Shown here one piece after another: positions 10,515-18,172 of a DNA stretch of 36,826 nucleotides. How positions within the stretch are numbered: the first letter of the stretch is position 1; each line of letters begins with the position of its first letter. The position numbers were made by a program, and so were the translations under genes. The stretch is from Mycobacterium sp. (GTDB lineage Bacteria; Actinomycetota; Actinomycetes; Mycobacteriales; Mycobacteriaceae), in assembly GCA_020438865.1 (NCBI GenBank), contig JAGQTU010000023.1, positions 13,788-50,613 of the forward strand, in the 5' to 3' direction. The notes under the pieces were generated by a model. It was not told the origin of the DNA, did not search any database, and saw nothing but the letters and a program-made list of their open reading frames with translations.

Positions 10515-10712
10515 ATGAGCATCATGTCAGCCCGCCAAGTCTCGGATCTCACTGGTGTGCCAGTGGGCACTCTCCGGTACTGGCGCCATGCCGGGACGGG
10601 ACCAGCAAGTTTCACGTTGGGGCGTCGAGTTGTTTACCGACGCAGCGAAGTCGAGCGATGGATCGCCGAACAAGAGAGCGCAACCCGCCGTGGAGGTGAC
10701 GGCGCCGCCTGA
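10515..10712 (+). CDS. Excisionase / MerR-like HTH_17 DNA-binding protein
   Basis: A 65-residue winged-helix protein (MSARQVSDLTGVPVGTLRYWRHAGTGP ... LGRRVVYRRSEVERWI). This is the standard helix-turn-helix pattern of small actinobacterial excisionases. ATG 10515 is chosen because AAAGGAAC lies 5 nt upstream; longer readings to 10464 have no such signal. Position next to the integrase and divergent from the repressor supports a role as recombination directionality factor. It could also activate downstream replication genes. Confidence 0.85.
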   Translation: MSIMSARQVSDLTGVPVGTLRYWRHAGTGPASFTLGRRVVYRRSEVERWIAEQESATRRGGDGAA

Positions 10713-10724
10713 AGCAATGAAAAT

Positions 10725-10755
10725 GAGAGACCCTGGCTGAGCCCCAGGGCCTCTC
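10725..10755 (+). terminator. Hairpin, probable terminator after the excisionase
   Basis: GAGAG (10725-10729) and CCCTGG (10731-10736) pair with CCAGGG (10744-10749) and CTCTC (10751-10755), with a 7-nt loop and one A/C mismatch. No T-run follows, as is common in high-GC genomes. It may attenuate rather than end transcription into the primase gene. Confidence 0.55.
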
Positions 10756-10882
10756 GGAGAACTGCCACCCTTCGCAGAGGACGGTTCATGTCGAGTTTAA
10801 CTCCCGATCGCGGTCCCAAGGATCGAAAACTTGCCCACCACCGACAAGAGCAAGGCCCTGGTTTCTCGCACGGTGCTACACG

Positions 10883-13099
10883 ATGAACCCACTGCCTCAG
10901 CCAGCGGAAACGGCCTACCAGCGGATTCTCACAGCGCTCAATACCAGTGATCGCCAAGTCGTTGTCCGAGATGACCGTGCTATGGCACAGTGCCCGGCCC
11001 ACGATGACCGGAACCCGTCACTTGCCGTCACCGCGATAGAGGGTCAGGTGCTCATTTACTGCCATGCGGGCTGCGACACCGAATCGGTGGTCCGCGCGCT
11101 TGATATGACGCTTGCTGATCTATTCGACGCTCCCCGCGGTGCCACGTATGTCTATCCCGACGAACGCCGGGTGCATCGTGACCCTCAGAAGCGGTTTCGC
11201 CAGTCCGGTAATACACGTGGGCGCAGCCTATTTCGTGCTGACCTTATTGCGAACGCCGAGCTCGTCTACGTCGTCGAAGGCGAGAAGGACGTCTTGGCGG
11301 TCGAGGCGGCGGGAGGCACTGCCGTCTGCCCTGCGATGGGGGCGGGCAAATCAGCCAACTTTGACTGGAGTCCGTTGCGCGGCAAGAAAGTCGTGATTGT
11401 TGCCGATAGAGACGAAGTAGGACGCCGTCACGCGTCTGCGGTGGCGATACACCTCTATGCCATAGCATCCAGCGTCACCATCGTCGAACCGCGTTCAGGT
11501 AAGGACTTTGCTGACCACTATGCAGCTGGTTTCAGTCTTGCCGACCTCGAACCTGTCGTTCATGCACAAAGCGAACCGGAGCATATGACCCCAACACCCG
11601 CCTCGCAGGAAAAGAAGTCTGCTGCCGTAAGACTCGTCGAGCTGGCCAAGGAGCAATACCACCTAGGTTGCACCGACGACGGTGAGCCCTTCGGGGCGAG
11701 AAAGTCACAGCCGCATATTGCTATACCTCTTCGTGGTGGCCGAGCCGGCTTGCGCGCAGACCTTGCTGCTCAATACTTTTCGGATAATGGGACCGCGGCG
11801 GGCGGTCAAGCACTGATGGATGCCATTTCGATTCTCGACGGTCTAGCGGCGCGGGAACAGCCTGAACGCCTATACCTGCGGGTAGCAAGTGCAACAGATG
11901 CCGTTTACGTCGACACTGGGCGCCTCGATGGCCAGGTCTTTCGAATAAGCGATGGCAGGTGGTCGCTCCTTCCGTCGGCGCCAGTTCGATTCCTGCGAAC
12001 CAAGTTGACCGGTGAAATGACCCTTCCTGCCGGTGAGCCGAATCTCGACCTGCTATGGGAATTCATCAATGTGGCTGTCGAAGACCGCCCCATCCTCTTG
12101 GCCACGCTTATTGCAGCCCTCGTGAGCAGCGACACGCCACATCCGGTATTAGCCCTTTTCGCCGAGCAGGGCAGCGCGAAAAGCACTGTCACGAGAATAA
12201 TTGTCGATCTGATCGATCCCTCGCCTGTGCCTCTCCGACAGGCACCTCGCGACGCCGATTCGTGGGTTACGGCGGCTGCCGGCTCTTGGGTTGTTGCCCT
12301 CGACAACTTGTCTGGTATCCCACCCTGGCTGTCAGATTCGTTGTGCAGAGCGGTGACTGGAGACGGCAGCGTCAAACGTGCTTTGTACACGGACGGAGGA
12401 CTGTCAATCGTGAGTTTCCGCCGATGCCTCATTCTCAATGGGATCGATGTCGGCGCGTTGCGCCCAGATCTCGCGGAGCGACTCGCTGTGGTGGAACTCA
12501 AGAGGATCGATCTACGCTCCCGAAGAGCAGAATCAGAGATCTATCAAGACTGGGCGAGGGCTCGTCCGAGGATCATGGGCGCTCTGCTTAATCTCGCAGC
12601 GACAGTGCACAATGGCCGGCCCATCGCCAGCCTCGGCTTCACTCCAAGGATGGCCGACTTCGCTCGCCTGCTGGCTGTAGTGGATAGCGAAATGGGAACG
12701 AATGGACTTGCGCGCTATGTGGCTCGAGCGAACCAGCTGAGCGAAGATAGCCTCCAGGGCGATGTCTTCATCGAGTCGATGCGCAACAGTTGCACTGAAC
12801 CGCTATTAGGGAAGACGGGCGCCGAGCTCCTCGCGATTGTGCAGCCGACCAGCGACGGCGGTCGGCGTCCTATTGGATGGCCCAAGAATGGCCGCGACGT
12901 CACCACGGCACTGAAGCGGAACGCTGCTGCTCTGCGTACTTTGGGCTGGACAATCGAGGACGACGGCGCCCGTAACCATCGGAATGTGCTGCTGTGGTCG
13001 ATCCGTCCGCCCCAGGAAGACCAAACGCGGAATTGTTCCTCGCAATCCTCGCATCCCGTCACGGCGGGAAGATCGCTCACAAAGAACATGGCTTCCTGA
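10883..13099 (+). CDS. Primase-helicase of the integrative element
   Basis: A 738-residue replication protein. A CHC2-type zinc finger (Cys37, His40, Cys60, Cys64) is followed by a TOPRIM primase core with Glu132 in VEGEKD and the Asp175/Asp177 pair (VADRDE). The C-terminal half has an ATPase with P-loop EQGSAKST (428-435) and Walker B VVALDN (470-475). Together they suggest an enzyme that primes and unwinds, as in phage and plasmid primase-helicase fusions. It gives the element a replication step after excision. Base composition is clearly lower in GC than the flanking chromosome, a sign of foreign origin. The tail (last ~60 residues) is polar and unmatched to a known domain. Confidence 0.88.
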   Translation: MNPLPQPAETAYQRILTALNTSDRQVVVRDDRAMAQCPAHDDRNPSLAVTAIEGQVLIYCHAGCDTESVVRALDMTLADLFDAPRGATYVYPDERRVHRDPQKRFRQSGNTRGRSLFRADLIANAELVYVVEGEKDVLAVEAAGGTAVCPAMGAGKSANFDWSPLRGKKVVIVADRDEVGRRHASAVAIHLYAIASSVTIVEPRSGKDFADHYAAGFSLADLEPVVHAQSEPEHMTPTPASQEKKSAAVRLVELAKEQYHLGCTDDGEPFGARKSQPHIAIPLRGGRAGLRADLAAQYFSDNGTAAGGQALMDAISILDGLAAREQPERLYLRVASATDAVYVDTGRLDGQVFRISDGRWSLLPSAPVRFLRTKLTGEMTLPAGEPNLDLLWEFINVAVEDRPILLATLIAALVSSDTPHPVLALFAEQGSAKSTVTRIIVDLIDPSPVPLRQAPRDADSWVTAAAGSWVVALDNLSGIPPWLSDSLCRAVTGDGSVKRALYTDGGLSIVSFRRCLILNGIDVGALRPDLAERLAVVELKRIDLRSRRAESEIYQDWARARPRIMGALLNLAATVHNGRPIASLGFTPRMADFARLLAVVDSEMGTNGLARYVARANQLSEDSLQGDVFIESMRNSCTEPLLGKTGAELLAIVQPTSDGGRRPIGWPKNGRDVTTALKRNAAALRTLGWTIEDDGARNHRNVLLWSIRPPQEDQTRNCSSQSSHPVTAGRSLTKNMAS

Positions 13100-13506
13100 C
13101 CACGCCGAGAAAACATTGGTATCGGTCCGCTTCACCAGGTAGAAATTGTCACCAGGTCGATTCAGCGCAAGGCCGGTGCAGTCATCATGGCTCCGAAGGG
13201 CTTTTACCTCGGCCCAGTAAGCCGGCAGTGTCTCGATGGGTCTACACGTGGCTCCAAGGGGCCACAGATCACCGCTGGCTTGGGTGAGGTCTGGTGCGTG
13301 CGCGAGCAGTTACATTCGCATTTCGTGTACCTCAGCGACACCACACGGACGAGGGTCCTTACCTTGGGGGAAGCCGCTGGTCTACCTGTTGAACCGACCC
13401 ATCCCCATCCGCGTGGCGAGGTTAGGGTTCCAAGTATGAGGTGGAACCTTTCTCGGTGTTTGGTCCACAGTTTTTTGCGGAATTCGTCGACGCCTGAACA
13501 GATACC
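13100..13506. other. Non-coding stretch downstream of the primase
   Basis: No reading frame here has convincing protein character on either strand. The sequence contains AT-richer patches around 13440-13500. It may hold the element's replication origin (inference only from its place next to the primase); no iterated repeats were seen. Confidence 0.4.
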
Positions 13507-13542
13507 AAAAGGGCGCCCCCTGCTAGCGGGGGGGGCGCCCTT
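13507..13542 (-). terminator. Intrinsic terminator of the secreted-protein gene
   Basis: A perfect 12-bp stem, AAGGGCGCCCCC at 13509-13520 and its complement at 13531-13542, with a 10-nt loop. On the minus strand the stem is followed by TTTT. It lies 14 bp past the stop of the minus-strand gene at 13557 and is one of the strongest terminators in the window. Confidence 0.85.
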
Positions 13543-13556
13543 GAGGATAGAAATAA

Positions 13557-14093
13557 CTAGCGGGCGAGGACCATGATCCGCTTGGTGATCGCCGCGTTGG
13601 AAATGGTGAGCACTGGCGGTTTTGACGTGCCGCCCTTCGCTAGGGTGACCGTATAGACGCCGTTGCGCAGTGAGGTGTTCCCGGTACGCTGCCCGGCCGC
13701 GGCCATGCTGTTGAACAAGTTAGTCGCGTTCCCGTAGATCACACCGTTGGCGGGCCCGGCGATCGGGGCCGCCTGCCAGACGATCTGTTGTGGATCGCTG
13801 ACCGACGAGAAGTGTGGCGCTGAAGCGAGGATCTTGTTGAGCACATCCTGCGCGTTGTTCGGGCTGGGCGAGTTGACGACAAACTCGATCACCGCCGACG
13901 CGACCTCCTGAACGATGAACCAGCCCACGCCTCTTTTGATCCGCGTTGGCTTGCCCTCATCAGCCTCGGCAACTGCGAGTTGACCGCTGTCGACAAGGTA
14001 CGGGACCGCGCTGCCAAACATCATCACCACCGCTAGGAGCGCTGCCGCAAAAACCACTCCAAGCCCACGTCCTGCACTAGTTGCTATCTTCAC
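13557..14093 (-). CDS. Secreted or membrane-anchored hypothetical protein
   Basis: A 178-residue protein. Residues 8-32 are strongly hydrophobic after a short basic start (MKIATSAGRG), giving a signal peptide or anchor. The rest is a soluble domain rich in small residues with several predicted strands near the C-terminus (GVYTVTLAKGG, PPVLTISNAAIT). No family was recognised. AAGGAGAAG lies upstream of ATG 14093. It has its own strong terminator and an operator-like palindrome pair upstream, so it looks like a separately regulated single-gene unit within the island. Confidence 0.7.
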   Translation of the reverse strand: MKIATSAGRGLGVVFAAALLAVVMMFGSAVPYLVDSGQLAVAEADEGKPTRIKRGVGWFIVQEVASAVIEFVVNSPSPNNAQDVLNKILASAPHFSSVSDPQQIVWQAAPIAGPANGVIYGNATNLFNSMAAAGQRTGNTSLRNGVYTVTLAKGGTSKPPVLTISNAAITKRIMVLAR

Positions 14094-14131
14094 CTACTTC
14101 TCCTTACCTGGACTACATGACAGATGCCAGT

Positions 14132-14170
14132 ATCTACAGAATCTGTAGATTCTCGCAATAGCAAGAATCT
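14132..14170. promoter_or_regulatory. Pair of overlapping operator-like inverted repeats
   Basis: The first repeat is ATCTACAG (14132-14139), AAT, CTGTAGAT (14143-14150), a perfect 8-bp palindrome arm pair. The second is AGATTCTCGC (14147-14156) and GCAAGAATCT (14161-14170), 10-bp arms with one mismatch and loop AATA. The two share the bases 14147-14150. The AT-rich block lies between the divergent genes at 14093 and 14372, so a dimeric regulator bound here could control one or both. Confidence 0.7.
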
Positions 14171-14371
14171 CTGAATAAATACAGACTGCGCTGGTGCATA
14201 CATGGCTTAGAATCGCGACATCCGGGGAATCAGGTGCTAACTTGACCCAATGTCCGATCTAAGAGCGGGCGCAGAGAATACTGCGGCCGGGTTAGATCGC
14301 ACCTGACATGCCCCTTATAACTGGGCGGGCGATGCCCGAAGCGGACCACCGGTACGAGGAGAACGAGATCA

Positions 14372-14674
14372 ATGGCAGACGACGACGCTTCATCGTCCAC
14401 CGACGCCGCACCCTCTCCGGAGCCGCGGGACAAGAATCTGCAGGTGAAGGTCACGGCGACGTACCAGGCTGCTGTCCAGGTCTTGGCAACGGCAAAGGGT
14501 TTTAAGACAATCTCCGATTACATCGGCTCGTTGCTGGATGCGGAGATCGCCGCCGCCCAACTGGACGAGCTGGACAGCGCCATAGATCAGCGCAAGGCGC
14601 AGGAAGCAGACCTTGAGAAGGCCTCACTTCGAAAGGTTTTGTCCAAGGCAGGGTCACTTAAGGCGGTCGGGTAA
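14372..14674 (+). CDS. Small predicted DNA-binding protein (ribbon-helix-helix-like), hypothetical
   Basis: A 100-residue protein. A polar disordered N-terminus (residues 1-20) is followed by a strand-helix-helix pattern (NLQVKVTATYQAAVQVLATA ... TISDYIGSLLDAEI, residues 21-60) like plasmid ribbon-helix-helix proteins, then a charged coiled-coil-like tail. GAGGAGAACGAGATCA provides a good ribosome-binding site before ATG 14372. Its position opposite the 14132-14170 palindromes makes it a candidate for the protein that binds them (inference). A relaxosome or partition accessory protein is also possible. Confidence 0.6.
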   Translation: MADDDASSSTDAAPSPEPRDKNLQVKVTATYQAAVQVLATAKGFKTISDYIGSLLDAEIAAAQLDELDSAIDQRKAQEADLEKASLRKVLSKAGSLKAVG

Positions 14675-14744
14675 CACGGCCCGGCGCGGTGGTGTCATCG
14701 GTCGACCGACAGCCACTTTGATGGAGTCCGCTGGCATGAGGTGG

Positions 14745-16166
14745 TCAGCAACCTTCCCCGCGGGGCACATACAGCGGGTACGGCGTGACCACGCCATCTT
14801 GACTGGTTTTGGTCTTGTCTTCGGAGCGCACCATTACCTGCACGAATTTGGCGTTGTAGCCGCAGAAGTAGCCGTTGTTCGTCCTGTCGGGCCGCGCCAC
14901 GACCTGGAACTGGTAGAGGACGTCGCCGTCGTCGAGAGACGGCACCTCTACCGCCTTTCCGCCGATTCCGTTGACGGTGTTGAGCTCGGGCTGCGGAATG
15001 CTCTCCTTGAGCGGGGTCTTCATCAATGTCGCTCCGTTGATATCCATCGGCAGAGGAGCCTGGACCCAAAGTTTGAGGTTAGAGTCGGCATCGGCGTCCG
15101 CACGGGTCTTCGACAGCAGGACCTGAAATGTTGCAATCTGGTACTGCAGCGGCATAACGGCGGCGGTCGCCACAGGCAACCGGCCGTTGACGGTTTGGTC
15201 GGTGGCCCCCTGTTGGGAGCCCTGCTCCATAAAGAACAGTTGGACGCGAGTGTTCGGCAAGGTCAATGGCGAGTCCACGCCTTCGACAGGGGGCGGCAAC
15301 GAGGGGATCGGGTACGAGTCCACGTATGTGTCTTGCCAACCGAACAGCGCCCGTGGAATCGGCGCAACGGCTTCGGCCAGGCCGATGCACGCCATGACTG
15401 TCACCACCGCGACCAAGACGGCGACCCGCGGTCGCGTACCAGCCACATGCGCGCAGAACTTCGACCAGCCCAATGGCTCTGCTGGCGGGGGAACCGAATT
15501 GTTGGTCTTGGGTTCGACGAGGTCGGGGACCTCTGCGGCGACATCTGTGGGCGCCCCCGTCGTCTGGCGCTGACGCGCGAAGCGGTAAGGCTTCAGTGTG
15601 GGGTAGACGCCGGTGGGTTCGGCATAGCGCTCAAGCATCTGGACAAGGACCGGCAACGAGCTGTCCCACCACTCGTCGGCCGGCTGCCCGGCCTCCAGGT
15701 TGTCGACGCTGCGCTGCAGGAGCTTTCGAAGGCTGTCACCGGCGGCAAGGCTCTGGACTTGGCTCGGCCGAGGCGTCAACTGGCTCAGTCCAATGTCCTC
15801 CGCGAGTTTTCCGGCGGCAAGAACCAACAGCCCGTACTGGCTGAAAACTCCGTCTCTGACTGGAGTGGAATCGGGATGCTGCTTGAAGATGCGTCCGGTG
15901 TCCTCACCGGAACCAGTGACGCCGGCATTCTCGATCAAAGCGAGCGCGGCAGCGGCGGCCAGCGCTGTGTCCGACCTGCCGGGCGCGATACGGTCCGCCT
16001 CTACGACGGCGACCCTCATCGCCAACTTGAGCTGACCTCGCCGCACACCGCCCTGCACCCCCTGCGGGCCATCCACAGCGAACTCTTCAATGCACGACAG
16101 AGCCAGTTCCGTAAGCTTTTCAGTCTGGCCTTGATCTGCGTCCGCAACGCCCCCCACCTGCGACAT
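14745..16166 (-). CDS. Single-pass membrane protein with large outer domain (hypothetical)
   Basis: A protein of about 473 residues, read from ATG 16166; GTG 16196 is an alternative and the frame stays open upstream. An N-terminal cytoplasmic region of about 245 residues contains an Ala-rich helical segment. One membrane helix follows (PRVAVLVAVVTVMACIGLAEAV, near residues 247-268), then about 200 residues outside with proline-rich linker SYPIPSLPPP and a C-terminal YPLYVPRGEGC. The topology resembles TcpC/VirB8-type conjugation proteins, but no diagnostic motif supports that. It converges with the small DNA-binding gene and diverges from a small secreted protein. No ribosome-binding site decides the start. 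Confidence 0.65.
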   Translation of the reverse strand: MSQVGGVADADQGQTEKLTELALSCIEEFAVDGPQGVQGGVRRGQLKLAMRVAVVEADRIAPGRSDTALAAAAALALIENAGVTGSGEDTGRIFKQHPDSTPVRDGVFSQYGLLVLAAGKLAEDIGLSQLTPRPSQVQSLAAGDSLRKLLQRSVDNLEAGQPADEWWDSSLPVLVQMLERYAEPTGVYPTLKPYRFARQRQTTGAPTDVAAEVPDLVEPKTNNSVPPPAEPLGWSKFCAHVAGTRPRVAVLVAVVTVMACIGLAEAVAPIPRALFGWQDTYVDSYPIPSLPPPVEGVDSPLTLPNTRVQLFFMEQGSQQGATDQTVNGRLPVATAAVMPLQYQIATFQVLLSKTRADADADSNLKLWVQAPLPMDINGATLMKTPLKESIPQPELNTVNGIGGKAVEVPSLDDGDVLYQFQVVARPDRTNNGYFCGYNAKFVQVMVRSEDKTKTSQDGVVTPYPLYVPRGEGC

Positions 16167-16288
16167 CGTAGAGGCACAAGAGCCCGCAAGCCCCACTTGG
16201 GGCCCACTGCTGTAACGGGCACTCAGATCGGAGCGACCAACATCGTGGACGACAACGATTTCCCACCTACCAAACAGAGAGAAAAGTC

Positions 16289-16633
16289 GTGACCTCCAGC
16301 AACCGTCGGCGATTTGCCCGGCCCTTCGCACTGGCCTTGATCGCAGCTGGAGCTACCGTCGTTGTCGCGCCACCCGCCGCCGCTACACCCAACGCTGGAG
16401 ACACTGTCAACTTCAGCAGCGCCTGTGGCGACCAGTACCCTGCTGCAGACGGCTTCTCCATAGGTCAGGCCTACCTGGTGTCTCCTCAGGACGCCTATTC
16501 TTGGCGATGCAAGCAAGTCGCGGCCTCGGGCGGGGTCATCGCTGATCTACCGGTCAACCCCAACCTCTTCTGCGCTCCCCTCATCGCTAAGCCCTCCCCC
16601 GACGGGTCCGAGCATTGGATTTGCTCCGCGTAG
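16289..16633 (+). CDS. Small secreted Cys-containing protein (hypothetical)
   Basis: A 114-residue protein with a textbook signal peptide: basic NRRRFARP, a hydrophobic core at residues 11-26, and a likely signal peptidase I cleavage after an Ala-rich site near residue 32. The mature part has four cysteines (46, 74, 95, 112), probably two disulphides. AGAGAGAAAAG lies before the GTG start at 16289. Small exported proteins of this kind are common in mycobacteria; function unknown. It is divergent from the large membrane protein, with about 120 bp between the preferred starts. Confidence 0.7.
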   Translation: MTSSNRRRFARPFALALIAAGATVVVAPPAAATPNAGDTVNFSSACGDQYPAADGFSIGQAYLVSPQDAYSWRCKQVAASGGVIADLPVNPNLFCAPLIAKPSPDGSEHWICSA

Positions 16634-17054
16634 AGGGAGACTGCGGCCCAATGCCGCCGATCACGAGATCTTGGCGCAGTCGCTCTGCAGGTCGACACTT
16701 AAGAAAAACCTCATGGCTCGTAGCATCGCGCAGCGTCGGGACGCTGGTCGCCGACGGTAGGCCCGACTCGCCCATTTGGACCTTCTGTGCGTGGTAGTCG
16801 TTGTTCGTTGAGGGGCACGGCCGCCGTTAGTTAGGCCTGCGCGCTGACGAAGCGAATTCGGATCGGTTGATCCCATTCCCATTGGATGTCCGCGCATTCC
16901 GCTGCTCACACGTCCGGATCAAGAGAGAGCGATACCGTTCCGACCTACCAACGCTCCCCGACGTAGCTCGGAATCCTCTCCGGCGAACCCCTGCAGAATG
17001 ATGACGCCAAACGGATTACAAAGAGTATCAAAGCCCGGAGGATACCTTTCACCC
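16634..17054. other. Non-coding stretch
   Basis: About 420 bp with no supportable gene on either strand. The start GTG/ATG readings present give Arg- and Pro-rich products typical of chance frames. The last 20 bases include GGAGGATAC, the ribosome-binding site of the next small gene. Confidence 0.45.
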
Positions 17055-17216
17055 ATGACCGCGCAAGATCGTGGCAGCGCACGCCTGGCCAAACTGTTGG
17101 CTGACCCGCAACGCGCAGCTCGCGTAGCCGCCATCCGCGAGCAGATGAACCAGCCCGACGCAGATTCTGCCGGTCTCGATGACGATGACAACGACCGTCA
17201 GACAGCCGGTGATTGA
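17055..17216 (+). CDS. Small charged hypothetical protein
   Basis: A 53-residue protein beginning MTAQDRGSARLAKLLADP. One amphipathic helix (residues 8-31) is followed by an acidic tail (LDDDDNDRQTAGD). GGAGGATAC sits at good distance from ATG 17055. It ends 37 bp before the left end of the transposon. No family recognised; the size and charge would suit an antitoxin or accessory DNA-binding peptide, but nothing proves it. Confidence 0.5.
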   Translation: MTAQDRGSARLAKLLADPQRAARVAAIREQMNQPDADSAGLDDDDNDRQTAGD

Positions 17217-17253
17217 TCCCGCGAACGGTAGTCACGCGAAGGGCTCCGACAGT

Positions 17254-17356
17254 TGCGTAGCGCTGTTGACCGTCTCTCAGCATGACGACCACGGGGTAGT
17301 TATTCGTCATTGAGGTTGCTGATGTGAGGCGCCGGATTCTCGTGAGGTTGCTGGTG
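17254..17356 (+). repeat. Left transposon end with repeated transposase sites
   Basis: After the terminal TGCG, 21-bp repeats lie at 17270-17290 and 17304-17324. Both start YCGTC and share TSAG-TG in the middle. A shorter relative at 17340-17356 repeats TGAGGTTGCTG. They match the right-end repeats in inverted orientation. Confidence 0.7.
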
Positions 17357-17461
17357 TTGGTGTGCACCGTCAGGGTGAGGACGTACTGATGGGTCGCGCG
17401 GCACCCCGCTGAAGTCTTGGCGGGCTCGCAGGGTGCCGCGCTGTAGTGCACGGAGGCACTC

Positions 17462-18049
17462 ATGGTGACGGTAGAGGCTGATCTGGTTTCCGTCGAGTCC
17501 CGGCTGGCTGCCGGCGAGATCGGGTGCCCGTCCTGCGCCGACGGTGTGCTGGGCGGCTGGGGATTTGCCCGGCCCCGCCGCATCCGCGGCGTAGCTGGCG
17601 CGGTGCGTCCGCGACGGGGGCGTTGCCGGTCGTGTCTGGTGACGCATGTGCTGCTGCCGGTGATGATGTTTGCGCGTAGAGGGTATGGCGCACAGACGAT
17701 TTGGAATGCGTTGGTGCAGCGAGCCGACGGCTTTGGGCATCGCCGAATCGCGGAGAATCTGAGGGTGCCAGCGACCACGGTGCGCGGATGGCTGCGCCGG
17801 GTGGCCGGGCGTGTGGAGTCAGTGCGGGCGTGGTTCATCCAGGTCGCGATGCGCACCGGAATAGACGTGCCGGTCCCGCAGGGGTTCGGCTGCGGCTGGC
17901 GTGATCTGGTGGCCGCGATAATCACCGCCGCTGCGGCGATCGGTCAGCGGTTCGGCCCGGCGGGGGTGCTGGGCGTGGTGACGCCGCACTTGGTGATGGT
18001 GGCGGTCAGCGGCGGGCGGCTGTTGGCGCCGGACTGGTTACCGGCATGA
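17462..18049 (+). CDS. Transposon zinc-finger/HTH protein (DUF6431-like)
   Basis: A 195-residue protein. Cys22-x-x-Cys25 and Cys55-x-x-Cys58 form a likely zinc ribbon, followed by an Arg-rich region and a helix-turn-helix (FGHRRIAENLRVPATTVRGWLRRV, about residues 91-114, given here as a span). The C-terminal third is hydrophobic and Gly/Ala-rich. GGAGG lies 5 nt before ATG 17462. It is the first gene of the transposon operon and 123 bp from the transposase. I recall DUF6431-type proteins beside DDE/ExeA gene pairs in actinobacteria. The role could be target choice or transposition control (inference). Confidence 0.75.
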   Translation: MVTVEADLVSVESRLAAGEIGCPSCADGVLGGWGFARPRRIRGVAGAVRPRRGRCRSCLVTHVLLPVMMFARRGYGAQTIWNALVQRADGFGHRRIAENLRVPATTVRGWLRRVAGRVESVRAWFIQVAMRTGIDVPVPQGFGCGWRDLVAAIITAAAAIGQRFGPAGVLGVVTPHLVMVAVSGGRLLAPDWLPA

Positions 18050-18172
18050 CGTGGGGTGCACGCAACACCAGTTGCCCCTGACGCGACGCGCCGTGATCGG
18101 TGATCCTCGCCAAGGAACCTGCCCGGCAACGGTTTCGGGCAGGGCCGCCGAGCATGCGAGGAGGACACTGCG

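Noticed and set aside
13187-13576. Open frame of 129 codons downstream of the primase
   Set aside because: No ribosome-binding site or fold pattern, and it runs over the strong minus-strand terminator and the end of the next gene.
14613-16292. Open frame of 559 codons on the plus strand
   Set aside because: Antisense to the membrane-protein gene. The product is rich in Arg, Gly, His and Val with no motif, typical of the shadow of a high-GC gene; the minus frame has a membrane helix and coherent domains.
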